Origin: Brevibacterium sanguinis
GTDB taxonomy: Bacteria > Actinomycetota > Actinomycetes > Actinomycetales > Brevibacteriaceae
Assembly: GCF_003315415.1 (NCBI RefSeq)
Contig: NZ_QNSB01000013.1
Span: 1 to 64,000 of the forward strand
Direction: 5' to 3'
DNA: 64,000 nucleotides
The position numbers and the translations under genes are program-made. The notes beneath the pieces are model-generated. The model did no database searches and was not told the DNA's origin. It was given only the letters and a program-made list of their open reading frames with translations. The number at the start of each line of letters is the position of its first letter. Positions within the stretch are counted from its first letter, which is position 1. Shown piece by piece: positions 1 to 8,080 of this stretch.

Positions 1-24
1 CACGACAACCAGGACGGTATCTGA
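1..24 (+). CDS. Possible 3' end of an upstream gene (partial)
   Basis: Frame 1 reads HDNQDGI and stops at TGA 22-24, just ahead of a hairpin that could terminate transcription from both sides. Seven codons are too few to identify a product and the frame could be open by chance. Confidence 0.3.
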   Translation, partial: HDNQDGI

Positions 25-42
25 TTCCAGGAGTGAACCCAC

Positions 43-88
43 AAAAAAGTCCCAAGTCGCGACATCGTCTGTCAACGATGTCGCGACT
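43..88 (-). terminator. Rho-independent terminator of tRNA-Ser
   Basis: Perfect 13-bp inverted repeat, arms 55-67 and 76-88 with an 8-nt loop. Read on the minus strand it lies just downstream of the tRNA and is followed by a run of six T (A-run at 43-48 on the plus strand). The T-run is offset from the stem by 6 nt. The hairpin could also end transcription of a plus-strand gene finishing at 24. Confidence 0.75.
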
Positions 89-95
89 CAGGACA

Positions 96-186
96 TGGCG
101 GTGGCGGTGGGATTTGAACCCACGGTACGGGGTTACCGTACACAACATTTCGAGTGTTGCACCTTCGGCCGCTCGGACACGCCACC
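96..186 (-). tRNA. tRNA-Ser(CGA)
   Basis: Class II tRNA that reads UCG codons. The acceptor arms GGTGGCG and CGCCACC pair exactly, with discriminator G and an encoded CCA at 96-98. The anticodon loop CTCGAAA gives anticodon CGA between a perfect 5-bp stem (CAACA/TGTTG). A long variable arm, typical of serine tRNAs, is present. The T arm is GTGGG-TTCAAAT-CCCAC. Confidence 0.97.
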
Positions 187-193
187 GCGGACA

Positions 194-222
194 ACTCTAC
201 AGTTCCGCCCACTTGCCGACAA
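194..222 (-). promoter_or_regulatory. Promoter of tRNA-Ser
   Basis: On the minus strand there is -35 TTGTCG (222-217), a 17-bp spacer and -10 TAGAGT (199-194). The -10 box ends only 7 nt before the mature tRNA 5' end, so the predicted start of transcription falls at or within about one base of the mature end. Confidence 0.6.
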
Positions 223-299
223 ATCCGCGCAGCGTGACGTGGAGCACCTCTGGGAGGCGCCCACGCTCGCCGCTGGTGGGCGTCCGGCGGCGATTCGTC

Positions 300-731
300 T
301 CAGCGCTTGGCCGCGAAGAACTCCCGGAGCAGGCGTGCGCACTCCGCGGCGCGCACCCGCGACGTCACGGCGGGGTGGTGGAGGGACGCCCGGTCCCGCG
401 GCAGGTCCCACACTGAGCCTGCGGCACCGGCCTTGTCGTCGAATGCGCCATAGACGATCCTCTCGATCCGTGAGGAGACCGCCGCCCCGGCGCACATCGC
501 GCACGGCTCAAGGGTGACGATCAGGGTGCAGCCGTCGAGTCGCCAGCGGCCCGTCGCCTCGGCGGCCGATCGCAGTGCGCTGAGCTCGGCGTGGCCGAGC
601 GGGTCCTGGTCGATCTCGCGACGGTTGTGGCCCCGGGCGATCACCGTCCCCGTCGCGTCGACGACGACCGCGCCCACGGGAACGTCGTCATGGGCGGCCG
701 CGAGCTCCGCCTCGGCGAGGGCAAGGCCCAT
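300..731 (-). CDS. tadA: tRNA-specific adenosine deaminase TadA
   Basis: 143-aa zinc enzyme expected to deaminate A34 to inosine in the anticodon of tRNA-Arg(ACG). The deaminase signature is complete: zinc His and catalytic Glu in GHAEL (about residues 46-50), and the two zinc cysteines in PCAMC (about 76-80). PVGAVVVD near the N-terminus is typical of the family. The reading frame is open far upstream, but ATG 731 is chosen because GAGGAG lies 4-5 nt before it and the length then matches TadA. It follows the deaminase-associated gene by 98 bp on the same strand, a pairing common in actinobacteria. Confidence 0.9.
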   Translation of the reverse strand: MGLALAEAELAAAHDDVPVGAVVVDATGTVIARGHNRREIDQDPLGHAELSALRSAAEATGRWRLDGCTLIVTLEPCAMCAGAAVSSRIERIVYGAFDDKAGAAGSVWDLPRDRASLHHPAVTSRVRAAECARLLREFFAAKR

Positions 732-829
732 CCACTCCTCGAACCGGGGGGAGTCGAACCGGGCGGCGTCGAGCGGCCGGTCGGCACCGGTGCCGCGGTC
801 ACGATCCGACGCCCGGTCGGACGGCTGGC

Positions 830-1381
830 TCAGCGTGCCGCCTCGAGCTGGTCGGCGAAGCCGACGGCCTCCCCCACGTGCGCGACGACACGAGCCGGAT
901 CCGACGGGTACTTCTCCACCTGCTCGATGAGGTCGGCGGCCGCGACTCCCCGGTCGGCAAAGATGTCGGCATCGCCGCCCCATTCGGCGTCGGGGTCGAA
1001 CTCGAGCATCTCGACCTCGTCGTCCTCGTCCTCGGCGTCGTCGTCCGCGGCCTCGGCATCGGGATCCGGGGCGAAGTCCTCCTCGGGCTCGTAGGCGTCG
1101 GGCTGAGAGTCGAGGTAGTCGGCGAAGAGCTCGGCGAAGGGGCTGAGCTCGACGGCCCTGAGATCGGAGAGGAACACCCTGACTTCGTTGTCGGTGCACA
1201 GTCTGACCAGGCCGAACCATTCGTCCTCGTGCTCGATGACGGCGAGCGCCTCTCCGTCCTCCGTGCCGGCGGTCCGCATCATGTCGACGAGGCCGTCGAG
1301 GTCGCCGGCGTCCCGGACATCAACATCGAGGGGACGGAATCCCTCGCCGGATTCTGCAAGGATCTCAGTGAAGTACGACAT
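830..1381 (-). CDS. tRNA adenosine deaminase-associated protein
   Basis: 183-aa protein of the small family found immediately upstream of tadA in actinobacteria; its biochemical role is not established. It begins [10 protein letters not shown], carries an [16 protein letters not shown] core, then a very acidic linker (about residues 100-140) with [10 protein letters not shown], and ends in a helical segment. ATG 1381 is preferred over an in-frame start 36 bp upstream because the family starts at MSYF. Position and strand suggest co-transcription with tadA. The family assignment rests on position, length and general resemblance. Confidence 0.75.
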   Translation of the reverse strand: MSYFTEILAESGEGFRPLDVDVRDAGDLDGLVDMMRTAGTEDGEALAVIEHEDEWFGLVRLCTDNEVRVFLSDLRAVELSPFAELFADYLDSQPDAYEPEEDFAPDPDAEAADDDAEDEDDEVEMLEFDPDAEWGGDADIFADRGVAAADLIEQVEKYPSDPARVVAHVGEAVGFADQLEAAR

Positions 1382-1491
1382 GCCACCATTGTGGCCCCTC
1401 CGCCGCCCGATCACCACAGCCCGACACAGGATCGCCGTGGATTTCCCGCCGTCCTCGGCGCTCCTCAGGCGATGCCCGTACCATTCACTCC

Positions 1492-2130
1492 ATGCGCCTC
1501 CATGTAGCCGACCATCCGCTCATCGCCCATAAGCTCAGCGTGCTACGCGACAAGTCGACGGACTCAGCCCGGTTCCGGCAGCTCACCGAGGAGCTCATCA
1601 TGCTCCTCGCCTATGAGGCGACGCGGTCCGTCGCCGTCGAGGACCGTGAGGTGACGACGCCGGTCGCGACGTTCACCGGCACCCGCCTCGCCGAGCCGAG
1701 GCCGGTCGTCGTCCCGATCCTCCGCGCGGGCCTCGGGATGCTCGACGGGATGCTGCGCATCCTGCCCACCGCCGAGGTGGGGTTCCTCGGCATGGTCCGT
1801 GACGAGGAGACTCTCGAGCCGTCCGCGTACGCGGACCGCCTGCCCGACGATCTCAGCGGCCGGCAGATCTTCGTCGTCGACCCGATGCTCGCGACCGGCG
1901 GGACCCTGGCCATGGCCATCGACTTCCTCCTCGCCCGAGGTGCCCGCGACGTCACCGCCGTGTGCCTCGTCAGCGCCCCCGAGGGCGTGCGCAGGATCGA
2001 GAAGGACTTCGCGGACTCTGCAGAGGTGGAGATCTGCACCGCCGCCCTGGACGAGAGGCTCAACGACAGGGGCTACATCGTCCCGGGCCTCGGCGACGCC
2101 GGGGACCGCATGTACGGGATCGTCGACTGA
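1492..2130 (+). CDS. upp: Uracil phosphoribosyltransferase
   Basis: 212-aa pyrimidine salvage enzyme that makes UMP from uracil and PRPP. The family motifs are present: PILRAGLGM near residue 76, the PRPP-binding segment [17 protein letters not shown] (about 128-144), and the uracil-binding C-terminus [16 protein letters not shown]. Length is normal for Upp. There is no convincing Shine-Dalgarno sequence. A -10-like TACCAT (1479-1484) ends 7 nt before the ATG, so the mRNA may be leaderless. It is divergent from the tadA pair. Confidence 0.95.
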   Translation: MRLHVADHPLIAHKLSVLRDKSTDSARFRQLTEELIMLLAYEATRSVAVEDREVTTPVATFTGTRLAEPRPVVVPILRAGLGMLDGMLRILPTAEVGFLGMVRDEETLEPSAYADRLPDDLSGRQIFVVDPMLATGGTLAMAIDFLLARGARDVTAVCLVSAPEGVRRIEKDFADSAEVEICTAALDERLNDRGYIVPGLGDAGDRMYGIVD

Positions 2131-2156
2131 CGTCCGGAGGAGCATCCGCCCGGACG
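2131..2156 (+). terminator. Possible terminator hairpin after upp
   Basis: A 7-bp perfect inverted repeat (CGTCCGG / CCGGACG) begins on the base after the upp stop codon. It has a 12-nt loop and no T-run, so it is only a weak candidate. Confidence 0.35.
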
Positions 2157-2506
2157 GGCTCGGGAATACCCCGCAGGGCCTTCGACCGGCCTCGGTGCCC
2201 TCGACCGGCGGCGGGGGCTGACCACCGGCGGGAGCCGGCCGCCGGCACTCGGGACCAGCCACCCCTGCCCGGGTCGGCCGTCATACTTCGTCACAATCGT
2301 CTCAAATCGACGTCATCCTTTGCCCCGCGTCATCCATGTGACGAATAATGAAGTCATGACTTTCTCGACTCACGCGGATCGAATGCGCTCGGCATGCATG
2401 TGCATGCCCTGCGTTCGCTGCCGGTGATCGTCGCTCCGCTGTCCGGCATCGAACGAGCACACGCCCTCCCCGCAGCGGACTCTCACAGTCGAACCGAAGG
2501 ACAGAG
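2157..2506. other. Intergenic region upstream of a winged-helix regulator
   Basis: About 350 bp without a convincing gene. The stretch near 2285-2370 is less GC-rich than its surroundings and probably holds the promoter of the regulator starting at 2507. I could not assign clear -35/-10 boxes. Small frames here look like noise. Confidence 0.4.
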
Positions 2507-3325
2507 ATGTCAGAATCAGCGTACGTCCACCCCCGCAGCGCAGTCGCCACGCGTCGGGCAGGAGCACGGTTGAGCGCCGTCGATCCCGCGAACCCGCCCC
2601 ACACCTACGGACCCGCCGGTGTCGTTCCCTCGCCGAAGGCGGCGCGCGGGATCATCGTCTACATCGGCCTCGATGAGTCGAAGGCCGCGGCCGACGGCAC
2701 CAACCTCTCGGCCATCGCCGCCGAGCTCCAGGCCTACGCCAAGGAGCTCGCCTCCCAGGCGGAGACTCAGGCGGTCATCGCCCTCGCCCCCGAGGGCCGC
2801 GGCAGCGACATCGACGCGGTGCGCGCCGTCGCCACCGGCTCCCCCGCCGCCGCCGGCTCCCCGGCAGGCACCCACGGACCGGTGCGCTCCCGCATTCCCA
2901 ACCGCATCCACCCGCCTGCCCTGCGGGAGAAGGCGGAATCCGCGACGGCGCAGGCTCCGACCGGCGGTTTCGGCTCCCGGCTCAACGAGAGCTATCTGAG
3001 CAGCCCCACCGAGCGGCTGCGCATCGACATCCCCCGCCGGGAGGTCCGCATCGACGGCGAACTCGTCGACGTCACGACCAAGGAGTTCGATCTCCTCGCC
3101 ACGCTCGTCTCCCACGCCGACTCGACCCTTCCTCGCGAAGCGCTCATCGAGGCCGTCTGGTCGGGAGGCGACGCTCCTGACGAGCGCACCGTGGACGTTC
3201 ACATCCGCCGGCTGCGCAGGCGGCTGGGCGAATACGCCTCGGTGGTCCGCACGATGCGCGGAGCCGGGTACCGCTACGACACCCATCCCGACGTCACGGT
3301 CTGGAGCGCCACCGCCCATCGCTGA
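2507..3325 (+). CDS. Winged-helix transcriptional regulator without receiver domain
   Basis: 272-aa protein with an OmpR/PhoB-type DNA-binding domain at about residues 165-255. RIDIPRREVRIDGELVDVT is the leading beta-sheet, TTKEFDLLATLVSH follows, DERTVDVHIRRLRRRLGEY is the recognition helix, and VRTMRGAGYRY is the wing. There is no receiver domain. Instead, residues 45-105 hold a small alpha/beta-like segment (IIVYIGLDESKAAADGTNLS) of unknown function, then a disordered Ala/Pro/Gly linker. AAGGACAG lies 5 nt before ATG 2507. No histidine kinase is adjacent, so the signal and targets are unknown. Confidence 0.8.
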   Translation: MSESAYVHPRSAVATRRAGARLSAVDPANPPHTYGPAGVVPSPKAARGIIVYIGLDESKAAADGTNLSAIAAELQAYAKELASQAETQAVIALAPEGRGSDIDAVRAVATGSPAAAGSPAGTHGPVRSRIPNRIHPPALREKAESATAQAPTGGFGSRLNESYLSSPTERLRIDIPRREVRIDGELVDVTTKEFDLLATLVSHADSTLPREALIEAVWSGGDAPDERTVDVHIRRLRRRLGEYASVVRTMRGAGYRYDTHPDVTVWSATAHR

Positions 3326-3454
3326 TCCGCAGGCCCGGATCCTCAGGCGTGCGGCGCCGTCAGAGCCGGTGCCTGCGGGCGGCGGGCGGGGCTGAGGAGC
3401 GCCTCATCGCGCATCCAGGATGGAGACAGACTCCACGGTTAAGATGCATAAGCG

Positions 3455-4396
3455 ATGAACCAGACTGACGCTCGACCCAGCAGACGGCGCAACCCCACCA
3501 AGGGGATCACGGCGCTGGTCTTCGGCCTCCTCTACGCCGCGTTCCTCCTGCTCCACCACCTGCTGCCCTCGCGCGCGGGCATCGCGCTCCTGGTCGAGAG
3601 CGTGCTCCCGTGGACTGGGGTGTTCCTGGCCCTCGTGCTGCTCATGGCGCTCATCCGCTTCTCGGTCCTCGGCGTCATCGGGTTCCTCGTCCCCGCGATC
3701 GTCTGGGCCGGGATGTTCGGATCCGCGCTGCTGCCTGCGCAGGACGCGGGAACCCCCGACCTCAAGGTCGCGACCTACAACGTCGGGGCACGCCTGCCGC
3801 AGCCGACGGCGACCGCGCGCAACATCGTCGAGGCCGATCCCGACATCCTCACCGTCCAGGAGCTGGAGTCGCTCTCGGGAAGGATCATCCACGAGGAGCT
3901 CGACTCCTCGTTCACCCACTCACGCGTCGTCGGCACCGTCGGGGTGTGGTCGAAGTGGCCGATCTCGGCTCCCGAGGAAGTGGATCTGGGGCTGCAGTGG
4001 CCTCGCGCCTTCGCCTCGACGATCGCGACCGATCACGGCGACATCCGGTTCTACGCGGTTCACATGCCCTCGGTGCGCCCCGGCCATGAGGCGATGCGCA
4101 ACGCGGCCATCCGTCGCCTGGCCACCACCGTGAGCGGCGACTCCGCCGAGCACGTCATCGTCGCCGGCGACTTCAACACCGCGTCGACCGACCGGAAGTT
4201 CTCGACCCTCGTCCCGCCTCTGGAGGACTCGCGCATCGAGGCGCACGGCGGCTTCGGCTTCACGTGGCCCGCGGTCTTCCCGGTCACCCGGCTCGACCAC
4301 ATCCTCTACCGCGGCTTCGAGGCGACCTCCGACGAGGTGCTCGACCGGGGCACGAGCGACCATCGTGCCGTGATCGCAGGCCTCGACCTCAAGTAG
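3455..4396 (+). CDS. Membrane-anchored endonuclease/exonuclease/phosphatase family protein
   Basis: 313-aa protein with three predicted membrane helices (about residues 18-95) followed by an extracytoplasmic EEP domain. The fold's catalytic blocks are visible: KVATYNVG, the metal-site glutamate in TVQELES, AGDFNTAS, and the C-terminal SDHRAVIAGL. Family members are metal-dependent phosphoesterases with substrates ranging from nucleic acids to phospholipids, and nothing here decides which. A TAAGAT box at 3440-3445 ends 9 nt before the ATG. The gene stands alone, convergent with the MarP gene. Confidence 0.8.
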   Translation: MNQTDARPSRRRNPTKGITALVFGLLYAAFLLLHHLLPSRAGIALLVESVLPWTGVFLALVLLMALIRFSVLGVIGFLVPAIVWAGMFGSALLPAQDAGTPDLKVATYNVGARLPQPTATARNIVEADPDILTVQELESLSGRIIHEELDSSFTHSRVVGTVGVWSKWPISAPEEVDLGLQWPRAFASTIATDHGDIRFYAVHMPSVRPGHEAMRNAAIRRLATTVSGDSAEHVIVAGDFNTASTDRKFSTLVPPLEDSRIEAHGGFGFTWPAVFPVTRLDHILYRGFEATSDEVLDRGTSDHRAVIAGLDLK

Positions 4397-4474
4397 GGGC
4401 GGCTGCGCCCTGCACCGACCCGTCGGCTGCCTCGAGAACCGGCCCCGCGGTCGCCTCGTGGGCTGACCCGTCGT

Positions 4475-5665
4475 CTACTTCGTGCACTGACCCGTCGGCA
4501 CGGCCGAGTGGCTGCTCACCCCGGCCTCGAGCTCATCGCTGATCTCCGCGCGGGTGAGCGCGTATCCGGTCTCCTCGTCGGTGGCCGAACGGGCGAAGAC
4601 CATCCCGACGACATCACCGTTCGCATCGAGCAGCGGCCCGCCCGAGTTGCCCTCGCGCACGATTCCGCGCAGCGCATACACCTCGCGCACCACCGCTGCG
4701 GAATCGTAGATGTCGAGACCGCGGGCGTTGATCTTCTCGCGCACCCGAGATGGGGAGATCGTGTAGGGGCCGTTCTGTGGGAAGCCGACGACGACCGAGT
4801 CGTCGCCCGTGCTCAGGGAACCGCCGAAGTCCAGGGCCGGGGCGTCGAGATCATCGATGCGCAGCACGGCGACATCGGCATCCTCATCGAAGCCGACCAC
4901 CTCGGCGGAGTAGGGCCTGCCGGTCCCGCCCACCTGAACCGCGAGGTCCGTCGATCCGGCGACGACATGGGCGTTCGTCGCGACATACCCGTCACGGAAG
5001 ACGAACCCGGTGCCTTCGGCGCCGGCCGAGCAGGTGGTGGCCGTCGTGGTCACCTTGACCACCGATTCCTCGACCTGGCGTCCGACTTCGACCATCGCCT
5101 CATCGGGTTCCCCGACGCCGCGGATCTCCTCGGTCTGGCCGGAGAAAACTCGGGGGAACCCGGTGGCGCTCAGCGTCGAGGAGATGTCGCCCAGCGCCTG
5201 CTGGGACGAGTACGGGATCGTCCGGTCGATCGCCGCGATGACGGAGGAGTCGGCGACCCAGCGGTTGGGTTCGACGAGCGGGGTCGTGCGGATGAAGCCC
5301 GCGGCCAGCCACACGACGAGGATGTAGACGACCCCGGCGGTGACGGTGCCGCCGACGGAGTCGACGCCCTGCCCGAAGTCGGAGTCCATCGCCGACTTGA
5401 TCCGACTGCCGATCCCGCTGCCGGCGAAGGCGAAGAGGACGCTGAGCACGAGGGGCAGCGACGCCAGGAGCATGACCACGCCCGGGTTCTCCATCGCCTC
5501 GGTGCCTTCGCTGAGCTGCTCGATGAACGGCACGAGCAGCCGTCCGGCCACCCAGCCGACGGCGAATCCGATCACGGTGCCCAGCCCGGTGATGAACCCC
5601 TGCCGGTAGCCGGCGAACAGGGCGGCCACTCCGACCAGGACGATGACGACGTCGACGACGATCAC
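4475..5665 (-). CDS. MarP-family periplasmic serine protease
   Basis: 396-aa membrane protease. Residues 1 to about 150 form a CvpA-like domain with four hydrophobic helices. The rest is a trypsin-like domain outside the membrane with His about 233 (ATNAHVV), Asp in EDADVAVLRI (about 263) and Ser about 341 (EGNSGGPLL). Cysteines in TTCSAG and near the C-terminus (TGQCTK) could form a disulfide. Mycobacterium tuberculosis MarP (Rv3671c) is needed for resistance to acid and oxidative stress. GTG 5665 is chosen because it overlaps the upstream prsW stop as GTGA, implying translational coupling. Confidence 0.88.
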   Translation of the reverse strand: MIVVDVVIVLVGVAALFAGYRQGFITGLGTVIGFAVGWVAGRLLVPFIEQLSEGTEAMENPGVVMLLASLPLVLSVLFAFAGSGIGSRIKSAMDSDFGQGVDSVGGTVTAGVVYILVVWLAAGFIRTTPLVEPNRWVADSSVIAAIDRTIPYSSQQALGDISSTLSATGFPRVFSGQTEEIRGVGEPDEAMVEVGRQVEESVVKVTTTATTCSAGAEGTGFVFRDGYVATNAHVVAGSTDLAVQVGGTGRPYSAEVVGFDEDADVAVLRIDDLDAPALDFGGSLSTGDDSVVVGFPQNGPYTISPSRVREKINARGLDIYDSAAVVREVYALRGIVREGNSGGPLLDANGDVVGMVFARSATDEETGYALTRAEISDELEAGVSSHSAVPTGQCTK

Positions 5666-7698
5666 GGGGTCTGCCTCACCGCGCTTCCCGACGCCGTGAG
5701 GAGCCGGTCCCTGGCCGCGGAGAACTCCTTGAGCTGGTAGCTCTCGATCGCCCGCTCCTTCTCGCCGCCGATCCCCGCGAGCAGTCGCATCCTCGTGGTC
5801 GAGAGCCGGGCCGAGGTCTGGATCATCGTGCGCATCGCCTCCTTGCCGCCGGGGAAGGAGGCCGCCCAGCGTCGACCGAACTTCCGTCCCTTCCAGGTGC
5901 CGAGCATGTCGACCTCGGCGTGGGAGAGCCATCCGGTGTTCGCGTAGTCGCCGAGCATGTTGAGGGTGTGCAGCCTCTCGCTGCGGCGCAGCAGGAGTCC
6001 GAGCACCACCCAGCAGGAGGTGAGGATGAAGCTGAGGATGATGAGTCCGATGATCGAAGCGATCGGGCCGATCTGGCTCAGCCCGGTCATCGTGCCGTTC
6101 CAGATGGCATGGAGGCAGATGCCGACGAACAGGCCCGGCAGCCACATGAGGATCGCCGCCCACCACGGCCACTTGCGTGCGGCGAATCCGATCGTCACAC
6201 CGGCGCACGTCGAGAACACGGTGTGGAGCAGCGGCGAGCACAGGCACCGGAGGACGAAGGTGGTCCACAGTCCGGCAGTGCTCTCGTTCCACGCGCTGCC
6301 CAGGTAGAGCACGTTCTCCGTGAAGGCGAAGCCGGCCCCGATGAGGGCGCCGTAGACGAGTCCGTCGAGCGGGCCCTCGAAGTACCTGCGTGCGGCGAGC
6401 ACGATGACGACGAGGAGCACCGTCTTCGTCGTCTCCTCGACTATCGGCGCCTGGACGACCGCCCCGAAGACGTCGGGGACGACTCCGACGCCCGCGAAGT
6501 AGAGCGCCACCTCCCCGATGAGGGACACGAACAGGGTGAGGATGACCGAGGCCACTCCACCCCACAGCAGGCACAGGGCAAGGAGGATCCGCGGCTGCGG
6601 CTTCCAGCGGTCGAGCCACAGGACGTAGAGGATGATCCCCGCGAGCGGAATCGCGGAGAGCCCGATGAGGGCGAACAGGCGCACCCCGAAGCTCAGTCCC
6701 CCAAGGAGGGCGAGGAGGAGCAGGCCGAGAGTGAGTCCGCAGACGGCGAGGATCGCGATGACGAGCCGGACGATGTTTCCCGTCGACCCGGGTTCCTCGG
6801 CGGGCTGCGACTGCCGCACGGCACCCGTCCACGGAGTGTCGCTGACCATCCGCTGAGGCGTCTGGACCGCGGCGCGCACCCGCATCTCCTGAGTCACCGT
6901 GGGGGCGAAGCGTGCCTGCTCATAGACTCGCGGCTGCATCGGCCCGGGCATCCCGGGATGGGCCGGCATGCCCGGGTGCGTCCCGGGGTGGACCGGCATG
7001 CCCGGGTGCGCCCCGGGGTGGACCGGCATGCCCGGGTGCGCCCCGGGGTGCATTGCCGATCCGGGATGCACCGGCTGTCCGGGATGCACGGGTGGTCCGG
7101 GGTTCGGCGCCGGTCCACGGGGGACGTCCGGACCGGTGGGCGCAGGGATGCCGGGCTGGACCGACATGTGTGGCTGCCGGCTCGGTTGTCCCGAGTGCTG
7201 CGGACCCGGATGCCAAGGGCCGGGCTGCTGTTGCTGCGGAGGGCCCGGATGCTGTGGGCCCGGTTGCGGTGAGCCGGGTCGGAACGGGGGTTGGCTGGGC
7301 TGCTGCGGGCCGGGCTGCCGGAACGACGGCTGACCGCCCTGGGAGGGCGACGGATACCCGCCCAGCGGAGGACCCGGCTGCGGGCGAACGGGAGACTGGC
7401 CGGGCACCCCGAAAGGCGGCTGACCGCCGTTCGGGGACTGGGGCGGCTGACCGCCGTGCTGAGGTCGGGGCGCCTGCCCGGGTTCCCCGGCGGGAGCATC
7501 CTGTGTCGTCTGCGGGCGGGGACGGAACCGCTCATGGTCGGGCTGTCGCCGTGGCGAGGGGCCGCCTGGTCCCTCCGGATGCCCGGAGTGGACCTCTGGG
7601 GGCTGCGCACGCTGGAACTCCGCTTGCGGTCCCTGATTCGCCGTGGGTGATCCGTGAGGCGAGCCGGGCCCGGTGGCCGGTCCGACGTGTTCCGACAT
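5662..7698 (-). CDS. PrsW-family intramembrane protease with long Pro/Gly/Gln-rich N-terminus
   Basis: 678-aa protein. Residues 1 to about 305 are low-complexity Pro/Gly/Gln/His-rich and presumably cytoplasmic. Residues from about 308 are a multi-helix membrane domain with the PrsW motifs EETTK (about 420), HTVFST and HAIWNG. Together they form the proposed glutamic-type active site. Bacillus PrsW performs site-1 cleavage of the anti-sigma factor RsiW; the substrate here is unknown and no sigma/anti-sigma pair is adjacent. ATG 7698 follows GAAGGACC. The 3' end overlaps the MarP start by 4 bp, so the two proteases form one operon. Confidence 0.85.
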   Translation of the reverse strand: MSEHVGPATGPGSPHGSPTANQGPQAEFQRAQPPEVHSGHPEGPGGPSPRRQPDHERFRPRPQTTQDAPAGEPGQAPRPQHGGQPPQSPNGGQPPFGVPGQSPVRPQPGPPLGGYPSPSQGGQPSFRQPGPQQPSQPPFRPGSPQPGPQHPGPPQQQQPGPWHPGPQHSGQPSRQPHMSVQPGIPAPTGPDVPRGPAPNPGPPVHPGQPVHPGSAMHPGAHPGMPVHPGAHPGMPVHPGTHPGMPAHPGMPGPMQPRVYEQARFAPTVTQEMRVRAAVQTPQRMVSDTPWTGAVRQSQPAEEPGSTGNIVRLVIAILAVCGLTLGLLLLALLGGLSFGVRLFALIGLSAIPLAGIILYVLWLDRWKPQPRILLALCLLWGGVASVILTLFVSLIGEVALYFAGVGVVPDVFGAVVQAPIVEETTKTVLLVVIVLAARRYFEGPLDGLVYGALIGAGFAFTENVLYLGSAWNESTAGLWTTFVLRCLCSPLLHTVFSTCAGVTIGFAARKWPWWAAILMWLPGLFVGICLHAIWNGTMTGLSQIGPIASIIGLIILSFILTSCWVVLGLLLRRSERLHTLNMLGDYANTGWLSHAEVDMLGTWKGRKFGRRWAASFPGGKEAMRTMIQTSARLSTTRMRLLAGIGGEKERAIESYQLKEFSAARDRLLTASGSAVRQTP
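6961..7050 (-). repeat. Three 30-bp tandem repeats inside the prsW gene
   Basis: Three consecutive 30-bp units (6961-6990, 6991-7020, 7021-7050), almost identical in sequence, encode the decapeptide repeat HPGAHPGMPV and variants. They lie in the disordered N-terminal region and are likely to vary in copy number. Confidence 0.9.
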
Positions 7699-8080
7699 GT
7701 GTGGTCCTTCTTCGTGGAGAGTACAGCGCAGACCCAAGTCTACGGTCGAGGCCCGACACATGGAGGCCGATGATGTGGCTGTACAGCAACGGTCCAGCAC
7801 ATTCGAATGTCGACTTGAGCGCGAACACCTGTGGACAGCCGTGTCCGGCACGTGGTCCGGGAGTGCAGCGATCCGACAGGACAGCGCCGGACCTCGTGCC
7901 CGCTCCCCGGCCTGCGTTTCTCACCTGCACCGATACGGACATCCGTGGTGACCGGCCGTCCACAGCCGGGCTCACGGGCGGCGCGACTCGTGCCCATCCG
8001 GGTGTGGAGCGCCCGGGGTGAATTCACAGGCGGGAATCCGTGTCTGGTCAGCGTCGGGCGAACCGCGTGGAATCGGGATC
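7699..8080. other. Divergent intergenic region, prsW / LPXTG gene
   Basis: About 380 bp separating two divergent genes, presumably with both promoters. I see no clear -35/-10 pair, no RNA gene, and only short overlapping frames without protein-like composition. Confidence 0.4.

Noticed and set aside
2302..2604. A 100-codon minus-strand frame before the winged-helix gene
   Set aside because: It overlaps the ribosome binding site and start of the better supported gene and has no protein-like composition.
5920..7272. A 450-codon plus-strand frame opposite prsW
   Set aside because: Low-complexity Glu/Asp/Arg shadow of the prsW gene.
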